Of a stretch of DNA of 64,000 nt, positions 1-8,818 are shown one piece after another; position 1 is the first letter of the stretch; each line of letters starts with the position of its first letter. The DNA is from Victivallales bacterium (lineage in GTDB: Bacteria > Verrucomicrobiota > Lentisphaeria > Oligosphaerales > Oligosphaeraceae). The position numbers and the translations under genes are program-made. Under the pieces are notes generated by a model, which worked only from the letters and a program-made list of their open reading frames with translations, was not told the origin of the DNA and did not search any database. Location: positions 109,001 through 173,000 of the forward strand of contig JAFXUD010000047.1 in the NCBI GenBank assembly GCA_017535315.1. Direction: 5' to 3'.

Positions 1-123
1 GGCATGGGGCCAGGCAGAGGTGAAGGCCGTCCTCCACGCCGTGGCGATGGCCCCCGCAAAGGTGGCAGACCACACGAAGACAAGCCTGCCGACAAGGGCA
101 ATCCCCCGCCCCCGCAAGACTAA
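1..123 (+). CDS. C-terminal fragment of a Gly/Arg/Pro-rich protein
   Basis: The first 40 codons are open from the window edge to a TAA at 121-123 and encode a low-complexity tail rich in Gly, Arg, Pro and Lys that ends in PPPPQD. Only the tail of the gene is present, so its function cannot be named. A basic, disordered tail of this kind occurs on RNA-binding proteins such as DEAD-box helicases and on ribosome-associated proteins, but that is only a guess. A strong intrinsic terminator follows 22 bases after the stop, which supports this being a real gene end. Confidence 0.6.
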   Translation, partial: GMGPGRGEGRPPRRGDGPRKGGRPHEDKPADKGNPPPPQD

Positions 124-145
124 TCCCATATAGCCTCTTTTCCAA

Positions 146-178
146 CCCTCGCAAGCACATACTTGCGGGGGCTTTTTT
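146..178 (+). terminator. Rho-independent terminator
   Basis: A 10-bp stem (146-155 with 162-171, one G-T pair) encloses a 6-base loop and is followed by a run of six T at 173-178. It ends the transcript of the truncated gene at the window start. Confidence 0.9.
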
Positions 179-362
179 GTTGAAGGTAACTCGAGAGGAC
201 ACAGGAACCCCATCAGACAGTTGAGGCCAAAATGGACATCAAATCACCACTTTTTCTTTCGCATATGTGGCAAATAGAAAAGTTAGTGTTATATTTATAT
301 TGTTAATGAGGTACTTGCCTCGTCTTGTCAATCAACAATCCCCCCAGTGAGGATTCATCATA

Positions 363-1892
363 ATGCCTATCCTATTCAAATGCGAATGCGGTGCTCCTGG
401 CATGGTTCCCGACGAATATGCTGGAAAGGAGTACACCTGCAGAACCTGCGGGCACTCGGGTGTCATACCCGAAGTGTCGGCGGAGGACTGTGTGCTTGTC
501 TATCACAGCGGTTTCCCGAATGAGGGGATGGTGCTGGACAGGCAGGAGTTCTGGAACGGAATTGCAGCAGGACAATATCTTCCAAATGACCTGGTCTTTC
601 ATGAAGGAGCCTGGAAACCGCTGCGGATGGTCTATGAGATGCCTGTCCAGGAGATGCCGCAGGAATCATCTGAACCTGACATCGCGCTGCAGCTCAGCGA
701 CCTGCCCCCCATGCCTGGCTTTGAAAAGCAGGGCACCATCCATCCCATGCGCATCATTTCCGACTACATGCGGAATTTTGTGGAATGGACGAAGCGCAAG
801 CGCTCCACCAAGCATAAGACCGCGCGCCAGAAGACCGTCTATTATCTCCTGGTCCTTTTCATCCTGGTACTCGGCTACTTCTGCGGCCTAGGAAAGGTCA
901 TCAACTTCATCCGCTGGCGTCCTGCCTACGTCATCGTCGTAAATCCCGACAACGAAACCTACACGGCAAAACTGGCTGGCCGTGAGATGGAACTCATGCC
1001 CAATGGCAGGATAGTCTTTCAGGACATCTTCGTCTCCATCGCCACCAACAAGACATTGAAGCTGTACAAGAGTTCAGGAGATCTGGCTTACAGCGTGAAA
1101 GTCCCTGTCTATCCGCTGCTTGATGTTATGGTCTCCCCTGGGGACAAACTCTCCTTCGATGTTTTCTCTCTCGAAAAACAGAAGGAAGTCAAGTTCAACG
1201 GCAAACTTTTGCAGGACCTGGCCAGCGAAATCGCCCAGAACAAAGCCCCCAACACCCTCCTCAAAATTGAAAACGAGCTGCGGGAATGCGCGAAAAAACT
1301 TCACAGCGATACCGTCCGAGGTCAAATCTTCACCTCGGAGGCCTATAGTTTCACCCATTGCGGCATGGCACGTTCCATGGACTATATGGAGAAAATGCGC
1401 AACAAAAAGCAAACGCAAGAGACGCCTCCTCCACCTAAGCCTGAACTTGTGAACACCACTCTTTCGCTCACCTTTGGCGGTTGCCGCATCAACTACAACG
1501 CCGATGTAAAAAAATCGACCTACAACATCGTTGCCGATATCCGCAAACCCTTCCTACCCGTCAAAGCAGAAGACCTGACCAAGCAGAAGAAAGGTCTGGT
1601 TGCTTCACCCTTCACTGGACGAATCACCTTCGACATTTCACATGACCCAAAGGGTGCTCGGAAAATCACGGCTACCTCAGCCCTCACAGGCAAGATGACA
1701 GTGAACAAAATCGACTTCAATGGACAGTGGCGCTACCTTCCTGTGTCCAAGCCAGACTCCGCTTCCACCTGGCAGTGGACATGGAACTATGACGGTATGC
1801 ATACCCCAAAAAACAAAAAGGCAAAACCTCAGTATCTGAAAATCAACTTCACACACGGTTTTGACGGAAAGGAAACGCTGACGGTAAAATAA
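363..1892 (+). CDS. Membrane protein with N-terminal zinc ribbon and GYF-like domain
   Basis: The 509-residue protein begins with a small zinc ribbon: Cys7 and Cys9 pair with Cys26 and Cys29 (CEC...CRTC). Residues about 42-92 resemble the GYF_2/DUF4339 fold, a small protein-interaction domain common in PVC bacteria. A basic stretch leads into one membrane segment at about 159-178, and the remaining 330 residues should lie outside the cytoplasm. The outer part has no domain I recognise. The topology suggests a protein with a cytoplasmic sensing or docking head and a periplasmic domain. It precedes the HEAT lipoprotein by 43 bases and may be co-transcribed with it. The start has only a weak ribosome-binding site. 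Confidence 0.75.
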   Translation: MPILFKCECGAPGMVPDEYAGKEYTCRTCGHSGVIPEVSAEDCVLVYHSGFPNEGMVLDRQEFWNGIAAGQYLPNDLVFHEGAWKPLRMVYEMPVQEMPQESSEPDIALQLSDLPPMPGFEKQGTIHPMRIISDYMRNFVEWTKRKRSTKHKTARQKTVYYLLVLFILVLGYFCGLGKVINFIRWRPAYVIVVNPDNETYTAKLAGREMELMPNGRIVFQDIFVSIATNKTLKLYKSSGDLAYSVKVPVYPLLDVMVSPGDKLSFDVFSLEKQKEVKFNGKLLQDLASEIAQNKAPNTLLKIENELRECAKKLHSDTVRGQIFTSEAYSFTHCGMARSMDYMEKMRNKKQTQETPPPPKPELVNTTLSLTFGGCRINYNADVKKSTYNIVADIRKPFLPVKAEDLTKQKKGLVASPFTGRITFDISHDPKGARKITATSALTGKMTVNKIDFNGQWRYLPVSKPDSASTWQWTWNYDGMHTPKNKKAKPQYLKINFTHGFDGKETLTVK

Positions 1893-1935
1893 CATACGGG
1901 CATGTGCCCTCCAATTCGACCAAAGGAGCATAACC

Positions 1936-2955
1936 ATGCAAAAATCACTCATCCACTCGGGGCTCTGCCTCTTGTCATGTGGGGCCATCGCCCTGGCTGG
2001 CTGCGCGACAGCCAAGTTGAAATCACCAGACCCTGCCATTAGGCGCAACGCGCTTATCGAGGCGGCCAAAAAGGGAGACAACACCAACCTGCTCCATAAA
2101 GCCCTTGAAGACGAAAATGACCTTGTCCGCCGCACGGCAGTCCGCCTACTCGTGGACAAGGGATTGGATGCAGAAGAAGAGCTTATCGGACTCTTAGATG
2201 ACCGCGACCCCCTTATCAGACGTTCTGTACTCAACACCCTCTGCCTGCTCAAAGGGAAAGAACTCTCCCTGAACATTCTGGAAACCGCCCTGCATGATGA
2301 AGACCCCTCCGTCCGCCTGCAGGCGATGTCCGCACTGGTTGCCGTCAAGCCGATTGACGCAAGGCGCACCCAGATAATTCAGGCCCACATTCCCAAGGAG
2401 AAGAACCAGGCCATCATCAGCCTTGGCAGCAGTGCGCTGTGGCCCTTCCATCGGGATGTGGTGCTGCTGAAGGACCGTCCCGACTGGGACCACGAGGTAC
2501 GCGTCGTCTCCGAGTTCCCGCTGCCCAAGGAGGGCTGGAAGTTCAAGACCGACCCGAAGGGCGAAGGGCATTTCCCAAAGTTCAAATGGTATGCAGCCAA
2601 CTTGAATGACCAGGATTGGAAGCCCATTGAAATCGAAAAAATCTGGGAGACGGACGATTTCAAGTACGACGGCATCGCCTGGTATCGCAGAACCATCAAG
2701 GCGCCTGCAAAACCCGAAAAGTTCAATGCGGCGGAACTGCACTTCGACTCGGTCGATGAGTGCGCCTGGGTATGGTTGAATGGCATCTATGTCGGTGAGC
2801 ACAACCTCGGCACCGTGGGATGGACAATTCCCTTCAACCTGGATGTCACCAAGGAGATTAAGTGGGGCGAAGACAACCAGATCACCATACGTGTCCTTGA
2901 CACGTCAGGTGCGGGCGGCATCTACAAGCCAGTCACCTTGCAGATTCTTGAGTAA
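1936..2955 (+). CDS. Lipoprotein with HEAT repeats and a GH2-like sugar-binding domain
   Basis: The 339-residue protein starts with a lipoprotein signal peptide ending in the lipobox ALAGC (Cys23), so it should be anchored in a membrane outside the cytoplasm. Residues about 30-150 are helical HEAT-type repeats (repeated RR-A/S-V/A-L patterns). The C-terminal 130 residues look like the jelly-roll carbohydrate-binding domain of GH2/beta-galactosidases, with the typical YRRTI...WLNGIYVG...N run. It therefore has a binding rather than a catalytic look. An AAAGGAG ribosome-binding site precedes the start, and the next gene follows after 14 bases, so the pair is almost certainly one operon with the large secreted protein downstream. 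Confidence 0.8.
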   Translation: MQKSLIHSGLCLLSCGAIALAGCATAKLKSPDPAIRRNALIEAAKKGDNTNLLHKALEDENDLVRRTAVRLLVDKGLDAEEELIGLLDDRDPLIRRSVLNTLCLLKGKELSLNILETALHDEDPSVRLQAMSALVAVKPIDARRTQIIQAHIPKEKNQAIISLGSSALWPFHRDVVLLKDRPDWDHEVRVVSEFPLPKEGWKFKTDPKGEGHFPKFKWYAANLNDQDWKPIEIEKIWETDDFKYDGIAWYRRTIKAPAKPEKFNAAELHFDSVDECAWVWLNGIYVGEHNLGTVGWTIPFNLDVTKEIKWGEDNQITIRVLDTSGAGGIYKPVTLQILE

Positions 2956-2969
2956 AGGAGGAAAACGCC

Positions 2970-5900
2970 ATGAAAAATACCCTTATCACTGTAGCCCTTT
3001 CGCTCCTGACAGCCGCATCCCTGACGGCGCAAGAACAACTGGTTGAATACACTGGCGACGCGCTGAAAGCCCCCAACGTGATGGCCTGCTGGCAATTCAA
3101 GCCTGGCAGCGAACTGAAGGATTCCGCAGGCAGGGCCCCTGACCTCAAACTTCAGGGGAAGTCCTCCTTTGTCAAGGACGGTAAGTTCGGCGGCGCGCTG
3201 AAATGCCTTGGAAGCGGCCCAACGGACGACAAGCTACAGGGTGTCCAAATCATGAACCCCAAGCTCTTCGCCCCAAAGACCTCCTTCTCAATCGATATGT
3301 GGATCAACCCCGATGAGATCGCCGCAACCACGGGCACTGGCAGCTACTTCCTCATAGACAAGAAGCTTTATTTCTACGCACGCGAATTCGAGAAGGCAAA
3401 CTGGGACTACGGGGCCTGGCTGACCCGCCGCCAGAACAAATTTACCGTCACCTTCTCGCTTGGCTTCAAGGATCACAGCACCTTCCTCACCTCCAGGCCC
3501 TTTGATCTCCCCGCTGGCGAATGGCACCACTTTGCCTTTGCGTATGATGCCCAAGGCTCGGCACGCATTTTCATGGACGGGGAAGCACTGGCTACGGCCT
3601 ATTATCCAGACCACGGCCCCGTCGCCAACGGCACATACATCCTCACCATCGGCGACCGTGTCGGCAGCACCCATAACAGTTTCCCTGGCCTCATCTCTCA
3701 GGTGCGCTTCTGCTCCCCGCAGGCGGATGAATACAAGGGCAAGCCACTCTTTACCACCAATTCAGGCAGGACGGTCTTCTACCGCTTTGAGAAGGACAAC
3801 ATCATCACGCTGAAGCTCTTCAATGACACCACCGAGGACCTTACCGACATCCAAATCGAATACAACGGCCTGGCACTTCCTGAGGCCTCCGTCGCATTAC
3901 TGAAGTCCCATGAATCCTGCGAGGTGAAAGTTCCGCTTGACCTGACCTTGAAACCTGGCAGCTACTCCTTCCCCGCCAAGGCTCTCTATATTCAGAATGG
4001 GAAGCCTGTCGAAATCAAGGGAATATGCGAATATGACCTGATTCCCCGTGAGAACATCTTCATGCCCGTCGTCATGTGGGGAACCGCCGACTCTGAGCCC
4101 CTGAAGAAAATCGGCTTCACGCACGACCTCCGAGGCATGGGCAACTGCCGCGCCTCCTGGGAATCGGAAGAAATCGTGGACCTCACGAAGACCAATTCCG
4201 TGCAAGGCACCTACGACCTACTCAACAAACGGATGAAGGAGGGCATTCACGTCTGCCTGACCACCCGTCCTGGCCCCAATCTCTCCAGAATGTTCCTCGA
4301 CGACCTCTCGCTGCATCGAATCAACCGCAACGGCAAACCAGCAAACACCGACAACCTTGACGCCTGCAATCCCAAGGTTCTCGCCTACGGCTACCGTTTC
4401 GGCAAGAGCATCACTCAAGCTTTCGGGCGTTTCCCCATCTTTGACGCGGCTCTCATCCACTCCGAGGTGCGCGACAACACCGCCCTCTCTTTCCATGATT
4501 TCGAGGTCGAAGCTGCGGAAAAGGCTATCGGGGCGAAGATTCCCGAGCAGGCTATCTCGAAGGGCGGCGTCCCCTACACCGTGCTGCCCGCCTTCCCGCC
4601 CAGCCACATCATCCCCAACGATGACCTTATTCTCAAATACTACTCTTGGTTCTGGAAGGACGGAGACGGGTGGAACCCCCTCCACTCCGCAGTCAACCAC
4701 GGCCTGAAAGACGGCCTCAAGCCGACTGGACGCACCGACTTCTGGACCTTCTTTGACCCTGCCGTGCGCGTGCCTAGTCTTTGGGGCAGTGGCGGCGATG
4801 TCGATTACCTCTCCCAGTGGACCTACTCCTACCCCGATGCCATCAAAATCGGGCAGGCCACTGACGAGCTCTTCGCCATGGCCGAAGGCCGCCCCAATCA
4901 GAAGGTTATGAAAATGACACAAATCATCTGGTACAGAAGCGGCACGGCCCCGATTGAGAAGATGCCCGCCGATGAAAGCAAGCGCGTGCAGTGGGAGCGG
5001 GATATCCCCGACGCCAAGTTCATCACCATCGCGCCCGACCACCTGAGCATCGCCCTCTGGAGCATGATCGCACGCCCTGTCAAAGGCATCATGTACCACG
5101 GCTGGGGATCCCTCATGCCGAACATCGGCGGCACCAGCTACAAGCACACCAACGATGCCACAAAGTACCGCCTCGCCAAGCTCGTCCACGAGGTCATCCA
5201 GCCCTTGGGACCAATGCTGCTGAACGTGCCCGACCACAAGACCGACGTCGCCATCCTGGAGAGTTTCGCCTCCCAGATGTACATGCAGTGCGGCTCCAGC
5301 GGCTGGTCCAACAGTTGGGAGGCGGACATGCACCTGATTCTGCAGTGGGCTGGTTACCAGCCACGTGTCATCTATGACGAAACCATCCGCAAGAACGGTC
5401 TTGGCGACTACAAGGTGCTGGTCATGCCCAACTGCGGCGTGTTGACACAGGACGTCTATGACGAGATCAAGGCCTTCCAGGCGCGCGGTGGAATCATCGT
5501 CTCCGACGAGCGGCTCTGCCCTGCCCTTGTCCCCGACGTCATCATCCCCATCTTTAAGCGCGAGCCAGAACAGGCGAAGGAGAACAAGGAGGCCTTGCAG
5601 GCCATCTCCAAGAAGCTGCGTGAGCAGTTGGCCCCCTTCTACCATGCCCCGTTCAAGACCAGCAATGAAGATTTGGTGGCGCGTTTGCGCAAGTTCAACT
5701 CCACCGACTACCTGTTCGTCATCAACGACAAGCGCACCTACGGCAACTATGTCGGCCAGTACCGCAAGGTCATGGAGGATGGTCTCCCCAATGAGGGCAC
5801 CGTCACCCTGGCTCGCAAACAGGGTGTCGTGTATGACCTGACCACCTCCAAACAGGTCAACGCCACCATCGGAAATGACGGCATCAGCATTGAGACAGCC

Positions 5901-6242
5901 CTGGGACCTGGCGATGGCAAGCTCTACCTCGTCACAGCCTCCCCAATCGCAAAGGTCACCGCCAAGGTGCCGCAAAAGGCCTCCCGTGGCACTGACTTCA
6001 ACGTGACTCTCAACGTCGTAGGCGGCAATGGGCGCAATATGGACGCCGTCATCCCGCTGGCTGTCACCATCAAGGATCCGTCTGGCAACGTCGCCGAGTT
6101 CAGCGGCTACCATGCAGCCGTTAACGGCAAACTCACCCTCACCCTGAACGTGGCCCCCAACGACATGAGCGGCATCTGGACGCTTGAAGCCAAGGAACTC
6201 GCCTCAGGCCTCACAACACTGGCACAGATTCCTGTATTCTAG
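2970..6242 (+). CDS. Secreted LamG-domain beta-galactosidase-like protein
   Basis: This 1090-residue protein has a signal peptide (about 1-20, cut near LTAQ). Residues about 40-260 form a LamG/concanavalin-like lectin domain (WHHFAFAYD and the IFMDGE strand are typical). A long middle region resembles a TIM-barrel hydrolase of the GH42/beta-galactosidase kind. Residues about 800-860 (YKVLVMPNCGVLTQ, then GGIIVSDERL) match the glutamine-amidotransferase-like trimerisation domain found behind such barrels. I could not point to a safe pair of catalytic glutamates, so the substrate is open. The ribosome-binding site AAAGGAGG is excellent. Its TAG stop is the first unit of a 9-bp CTAG repeat. Confidence 0.75.
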   Translation: MKNTLITVALSLLTAASLTAQEQLVEYTGDALKAPNVMACWQFKPGSELKDSAGRAPDLKLQGKSSFVKDGKFGGALKCLGSGPTDDKLQGVQIMNPKLFAPKTSFSIDMWINPDEIAATTGTGSYFLIDKKLYFYAREFEKANWDYGAWLTRRQNKFTVTFSLGFKDHSTFLTSRPFDLPAGEWHHFAFAYDAQGSARIFMDGEALATAYYPDHGPVANGTYILTIGDRVGSTHNSFPGLISQVRFCSPQADEYKGKPLFTTNSGRTVFYRFEKDNIITLKLFNDTTEDLTDIQIEYNGLALPEASVALLKSHESCEVKVPLDLTLKPGSYSFPAKALYIQNGKPVEIKGICEYDLIPRENIFMPVVMWGTADSEPLKKIGFTHDLRGMGNCRASWESEEIVDLTKTNSVQGTYDLLNKRMKEGIHVCLTTRPGPNLSRMFLDDLSLHRINRNGKPANTDNLDACNPKVLAYGYRFGKSITQAFGRFPIFDAALIHSEVRDNTALSFHDFEVEAAEKAIGAKIPEQAISKGGVPYTVLPAFPPSHIIPNDDLILKYYSWFWKDGDGWNPLHSAVNHGLKDGLKPTGRTDFWTFFDPAVRVPSLWGSGGDVDYLSQWTYSYPDAIKIGQATDELFAMAEGRPNQKVMKMTQIIWYRSGTAPIEKMPADESKRVQWERDIPDAKFITIAPDHLSIALWSMIARPVKGIMYHGWGSLMPNIGGTSYKHTNDATKYRLAKLVHEVIQPLGPMLLNVPDHKTDVAILESFASQMYMQCGSSGWSNSWEADMHLILQWAGYQPRVIYDETIRKNGLGDYKVLVMPNCGVLTQDVYDEIKAFQARGGIIVSDERLCPALVPDVIIPIFKREPEQAKENKEALQAISKKLREQLAPFYHAPFKTSNEDLVARLRKFNSTDYLFVINDKRTYGNYVGQYRKVMEDGLPNEGTVTLARKQGVVYDLTTSKQVNATIGNDGISIETALGPGDGKLYLVTASPIAKVTAKVPQKASRGTDFNVTLNVVGGNGRNMDAVIPLAVTIKDPSGNVAEFSGYHAAVNGKLTLTLNVAPNDMSGIWTLEAKELASGLTTLAQIPVF

Positions 6243-6277
6243 ACAATCTAGACAATCTAGAACTAGACAATCTAGAG
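6239..6277. repeat. CTAGACAAT 9-bp tandem repeat
   Basis: Three copies of CTAGACAAT (6239, 6248, 6263) interleaved with shortened CTAGA units begin inside the TAG stop codon of the LamG protein and fill the gap to the next gene. A related 9-mer array lies at 13612-13680, also starting in a stop codon. Confidence 0.85.
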
Positions 6278-6286
6278 CAACCACCT

Positions 6287-7636
6287 ATGAAAGACTTTCG
6301 TATCATAACCGCCATCGTTCTGGGCATGTTGACCCTGGAGCGCATATTCATCCTGAAACTGACGAAGAGCAAGAGGGGACAGGAGTTTGTCCGCAGCTTC
6401 CTTCCGCTGCATCCCAATTCCATCTCGGTCATGCGTCTTCCCATGGGCATCATCAGCGCCGTCCTGGCGGCCAATGGGCTCTGGTGCACCGCCACGCTTT
6501 GGTTCAGTTTCTGGATGATCTCCGACCTGACGGACGGCACCATTGCCCGAAACTGCGACCTCGGTTCAGAAACAGGCAAATGGCTTGACCCGCTGAGCGA
6601 CAAGTTCATGTATTTTCCAGTACTGCTTCTCTTCTGCTTCTCCAAAGAGACCAACGTGAACCTGGAAAAATGGCCTGTCTTTTCCTTCATCATCATTGAT
6701 GTCATCGGGCAATTTTCCCGCCTCTTCGTCAAGAAAAAGGCGGCGAACCAGTTCGGAAAAGCCAAAACGGCGCTGGTCACCATCCTGCTTTCGTTGCTTG
6801 CCCTCAACCAGATAGACGACCTGATTGTCGTCAATTCACCCGTCGCGAATGGCATCATGATCGCCGCGCTCATTCTGGCGTTCCTGTCCTGCTATTGCAA
6901 AATCATCCCAGACAATTGGTATGCCAACACCCTGACGCTGGCGAACTTCATTTGCGGGTTGCTGGCCATCTACCAGGCGGTTCATGGTCATTTCCTCTAT
7001 TGCATGATTCTAGTCTTCATCGGGCAGTTCTTCGACCTTTTCGACGGGCGCCTTGCGCGGAAATATGGTTCGACAAAGCGCGGCGCCCTTTTCGACGACA
7101 TCGCCGACGCAACCAGCTTCGGCTTCGCCATCGGCACGATGATCTTCTGCTGCCTGAAGGAAAAATACAGCAACATCAACGCCGTCATCGCGGCGCTTAT
7201 CGCCATCTTCTACTGCGGATGCCTCATCTACAGGTTGTACCGCTTCCTGAAGCCGACAAAGCAACTGCCCAAGGGAATTTTCCAGGGGCTCCCCTCTCCC
7301 GCTGGTGCCATGTTCGCGGGCTCCGCCGTGCTGGTTGCCCTTGAGTGCCATCTTCCATTTGGCGGAATCCCATCGGCAATCTGCGTTATTCTCTCCTCAT
7401 TTCTGATGGTGTCCAACGTAGAGTATTGCCATGTTGGGCAGACGCTCTGGCCCGCCATGCCCAAAGCCATCAAACTACTCCTGATGATTCTGTTCACCAT
7501 CCTGGCCGTCTTTGCCATCACGCAGAAGATGTACCGCCCATCCTTCGTTTACTGCTGCTTTGGGTTCACCCTCTTCTACTTAATCTATGGCATCAACTCC
7601 GTCAACCGAATCAAGCCCGTTGACAACCCGCAATAG
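6287..7636 (+). CDS. Fused double CDP-alcohol phosphatidyltransferase (PgsA-like plus PssA-like)
   Basis: The 449-residue membrane protein carries two complete CDP-alcohol phosphatidyltransferase domains. The first (about 40-160) has the motif D-x2-DG-x2-AR-x8-G-x3-D-x3-D in DLTDGTIARNCDLGSETG and resembles PgsA, which joins CDP-diacylglycerol to glycerol-3-phosphate. The second (about 210-350) reads DLFDGRLARK...GALFDDIAD followed by ATSFG, the pattern of phosphatidylserine synthase PssA; here the spacer between AR and G is seven residues instead of eight. Each family normally forms a separate protein of roughly 180-250 residues. No clear ribosome-binding site is visible because the upstream bases are the CTAG repeat. 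The kinase gene starts two bases after the stop. Confidence 0.85.
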   Translation: MKDFRIITAIVLGMLTLERIFILKLTKSKRGQEFVRSFLPLHPNSISVMRLPMGIISAVLAANGLWCTATLWFSFWMISDLTDGTIARNCDLGSETGKWLDPLSDKFMYFPVLLLFCFSKETNVNLEKWPVFSFIIIDVIGQFSRLFVKKKAANQFGKAKTALVTILLSLLALNQIDDLIVVNSPVANGIMIAALILAFLSCYCKIIPDNWYANTLTLANFICGLLAIYQAVHGHFLYCMILVFIGQFFDLFDGRLARKYGSTKRGALFDDIADATSFGFAIGTMIFCCLKEKYSNINAVIAALIAIFYCGCLIYRLYRFLKPTKQLPKGIFQGLPSPAGAMFAGSAVLVALECHLPFGGIPSAICVILSSFLMVSNVEYCHVGQTLWPAMPKAIKLLLMILFTILAVFAITQKMYRPSFVYCCFGFTLFYLIYGINSVNRIKPVDNPQ

Positions 7637-7638
7637 CC

Positions 7639-8811
7639 ATGCCCATCAAGGACCGAAAATTCGCTGACAAAATCCTCCAGCACCTGGATAAGCTGGACAA
7701 CGCCAGCCTTCAGAGATACCTTCTGCGTCTCATCAATGACAAGGGCTTCCTAGAAAGCATCTTCAACACCATTCGCGAAGGGATCATTGTTATCGACGGC
7801 AATCTGAACATCCAGTTCGTCAACTCCGCCTGCAAGCCGATGCTCGGCATCTCGCAGGAGGATGTCGGAAAAGGAATTGCTTCCTTCTTCCGTATGCTGC
7901 CCTGGCAGCAACTCCTCGACAAGTCATCCAAGATTCCTTCCGCTTCCAGGCGGGAAATCGAAATATTCTACCCCGAGCATCGTTTCCTGAGCTTCTATCT
8001 CATGCCCATCACCGATGAACAGGAGACAAAGCATTCCGACATTCCCCTTGCGACCCTAATCTTCCAAGATGTCACGGAAAGCATCCAAACGGCGGAGATT
8101 AACCTGGAAACGCAGAAAATCAAGGCCATCACGCAGCTTGCGGCTGGCGTCGCACATGAACTTGGCAATCCGCTCAACAGCCTCGGCATCCACCTCCAAT
8201 TGATGCAGCGTGCCATCCGAAAAATGCCAAAGGACGACACCACGCAGCAGTTGGATGAGTTTGTGAAAACCGCCTCAACCGAGGTGAAGCGGCTGGATTC
8301 CATCGTTAAGAACTTCCTTGCGGCCGTGCGTCCAGTCCCACTGACCCCGCAGCCAGTCAACATCCAACAGCTCCTGACGGCGGCCATCACCTTCATGAAG
8401 AACGAGATTCTTGCGAGAAATATCAACGTCGATTACCAAAGCAATACTCCACTCCCGACGATTTTCGGCGATCCAGACCAGTTGACGCAGGCCTTCTTCA
8501 ACATCATCAAGAACGCCATCCAAGCCATGCCAGACGGAGGACAGCTTTTCATCTGCTGCTTCACCGACGACATCTTCCTCAACATCAAGTTCATCGACAC
8601 AGGCAAAGGCATCAGCGAGGAGGAGATGCGCCAAATCCTCGATCCGTACTTCACCACAAAGAGTTCGGGAACGGGACTGGGTCTGCTTATCGTCGATAGA
8701 ATCATCCGCGCCCATGGCGGAACCCTCGCCATTGAGGGTGAGCCAGGCAAAGGCGCTGCCTTCACCGTCAGCCTCCCGCTCCAGGTAAGGCAGACTCGAC
8801 TATTGAACTAA
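7639..8811 (+). CDS. NtrB-type sensor histidine kinase
   Basis: A soluble two-component kinase of 390 residues with no membrane segment. A PAS-like domain spans about 35-150. The HisKA box follows with the phosphorylatable His173 in AGVAHELGNPLNSL. The ATPase domain shows the N box (NIIKNAIQAM), the G1 box (DTGKGISEEE) and the G2 box (GTGLGLLIVDRI). This architecture is that of NtrB/AtoS-like kinases that phosphorylate sigma54 activators, and the matching regulator starts seven bases after its stop. The start is two bases after the upstream phosphatidyltransferase gene, so translation is likely coupled. The signal sensed by the PAS domain cannot be read from the sequence. Confidence 0.92.
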   Translation: MPIKDRKFADKILQHLDKLDNASLQRYLLRLINDKGFLESIFNTIREGIIVIDGNLNIQFVNSACKPMLGISQEDVGKGIASFFRMLPWQQLLDKSSKIPSASRREIEIFYPEHRFLSFYLMPITDEQETKHSDIPLATLIFQDVTESIQTAEINLETQKIKAITQLAAGVAHELGNPLNSLGIHLQLMQRAIRKMPKDDTTQQLDEFVKTASTEVKRLDSIVKNFLAAVRPVPLTPQPVNIQQLLTAAITFMKNEILARNINVDYQSNTPLPTIFGDPDQLTQAFFNIIKNAIQAMPDGGQLFICCFTDDIFLNIKFIDTGKGISEEEMRQILDPYFTTKSSGTGLGLLIVDRIIRAHGGTLAIEGEPGKGAAFTVSLPLQVRQTRLLN

Positions 8812-8818
8812 TCTTTTT

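Noticed and set aside
4218..6113. Long minus-strand frame opposite the LamG protein
   Set aside because: Same reason: biased composition, no recognisable motif and fully contained in a better supported gene.
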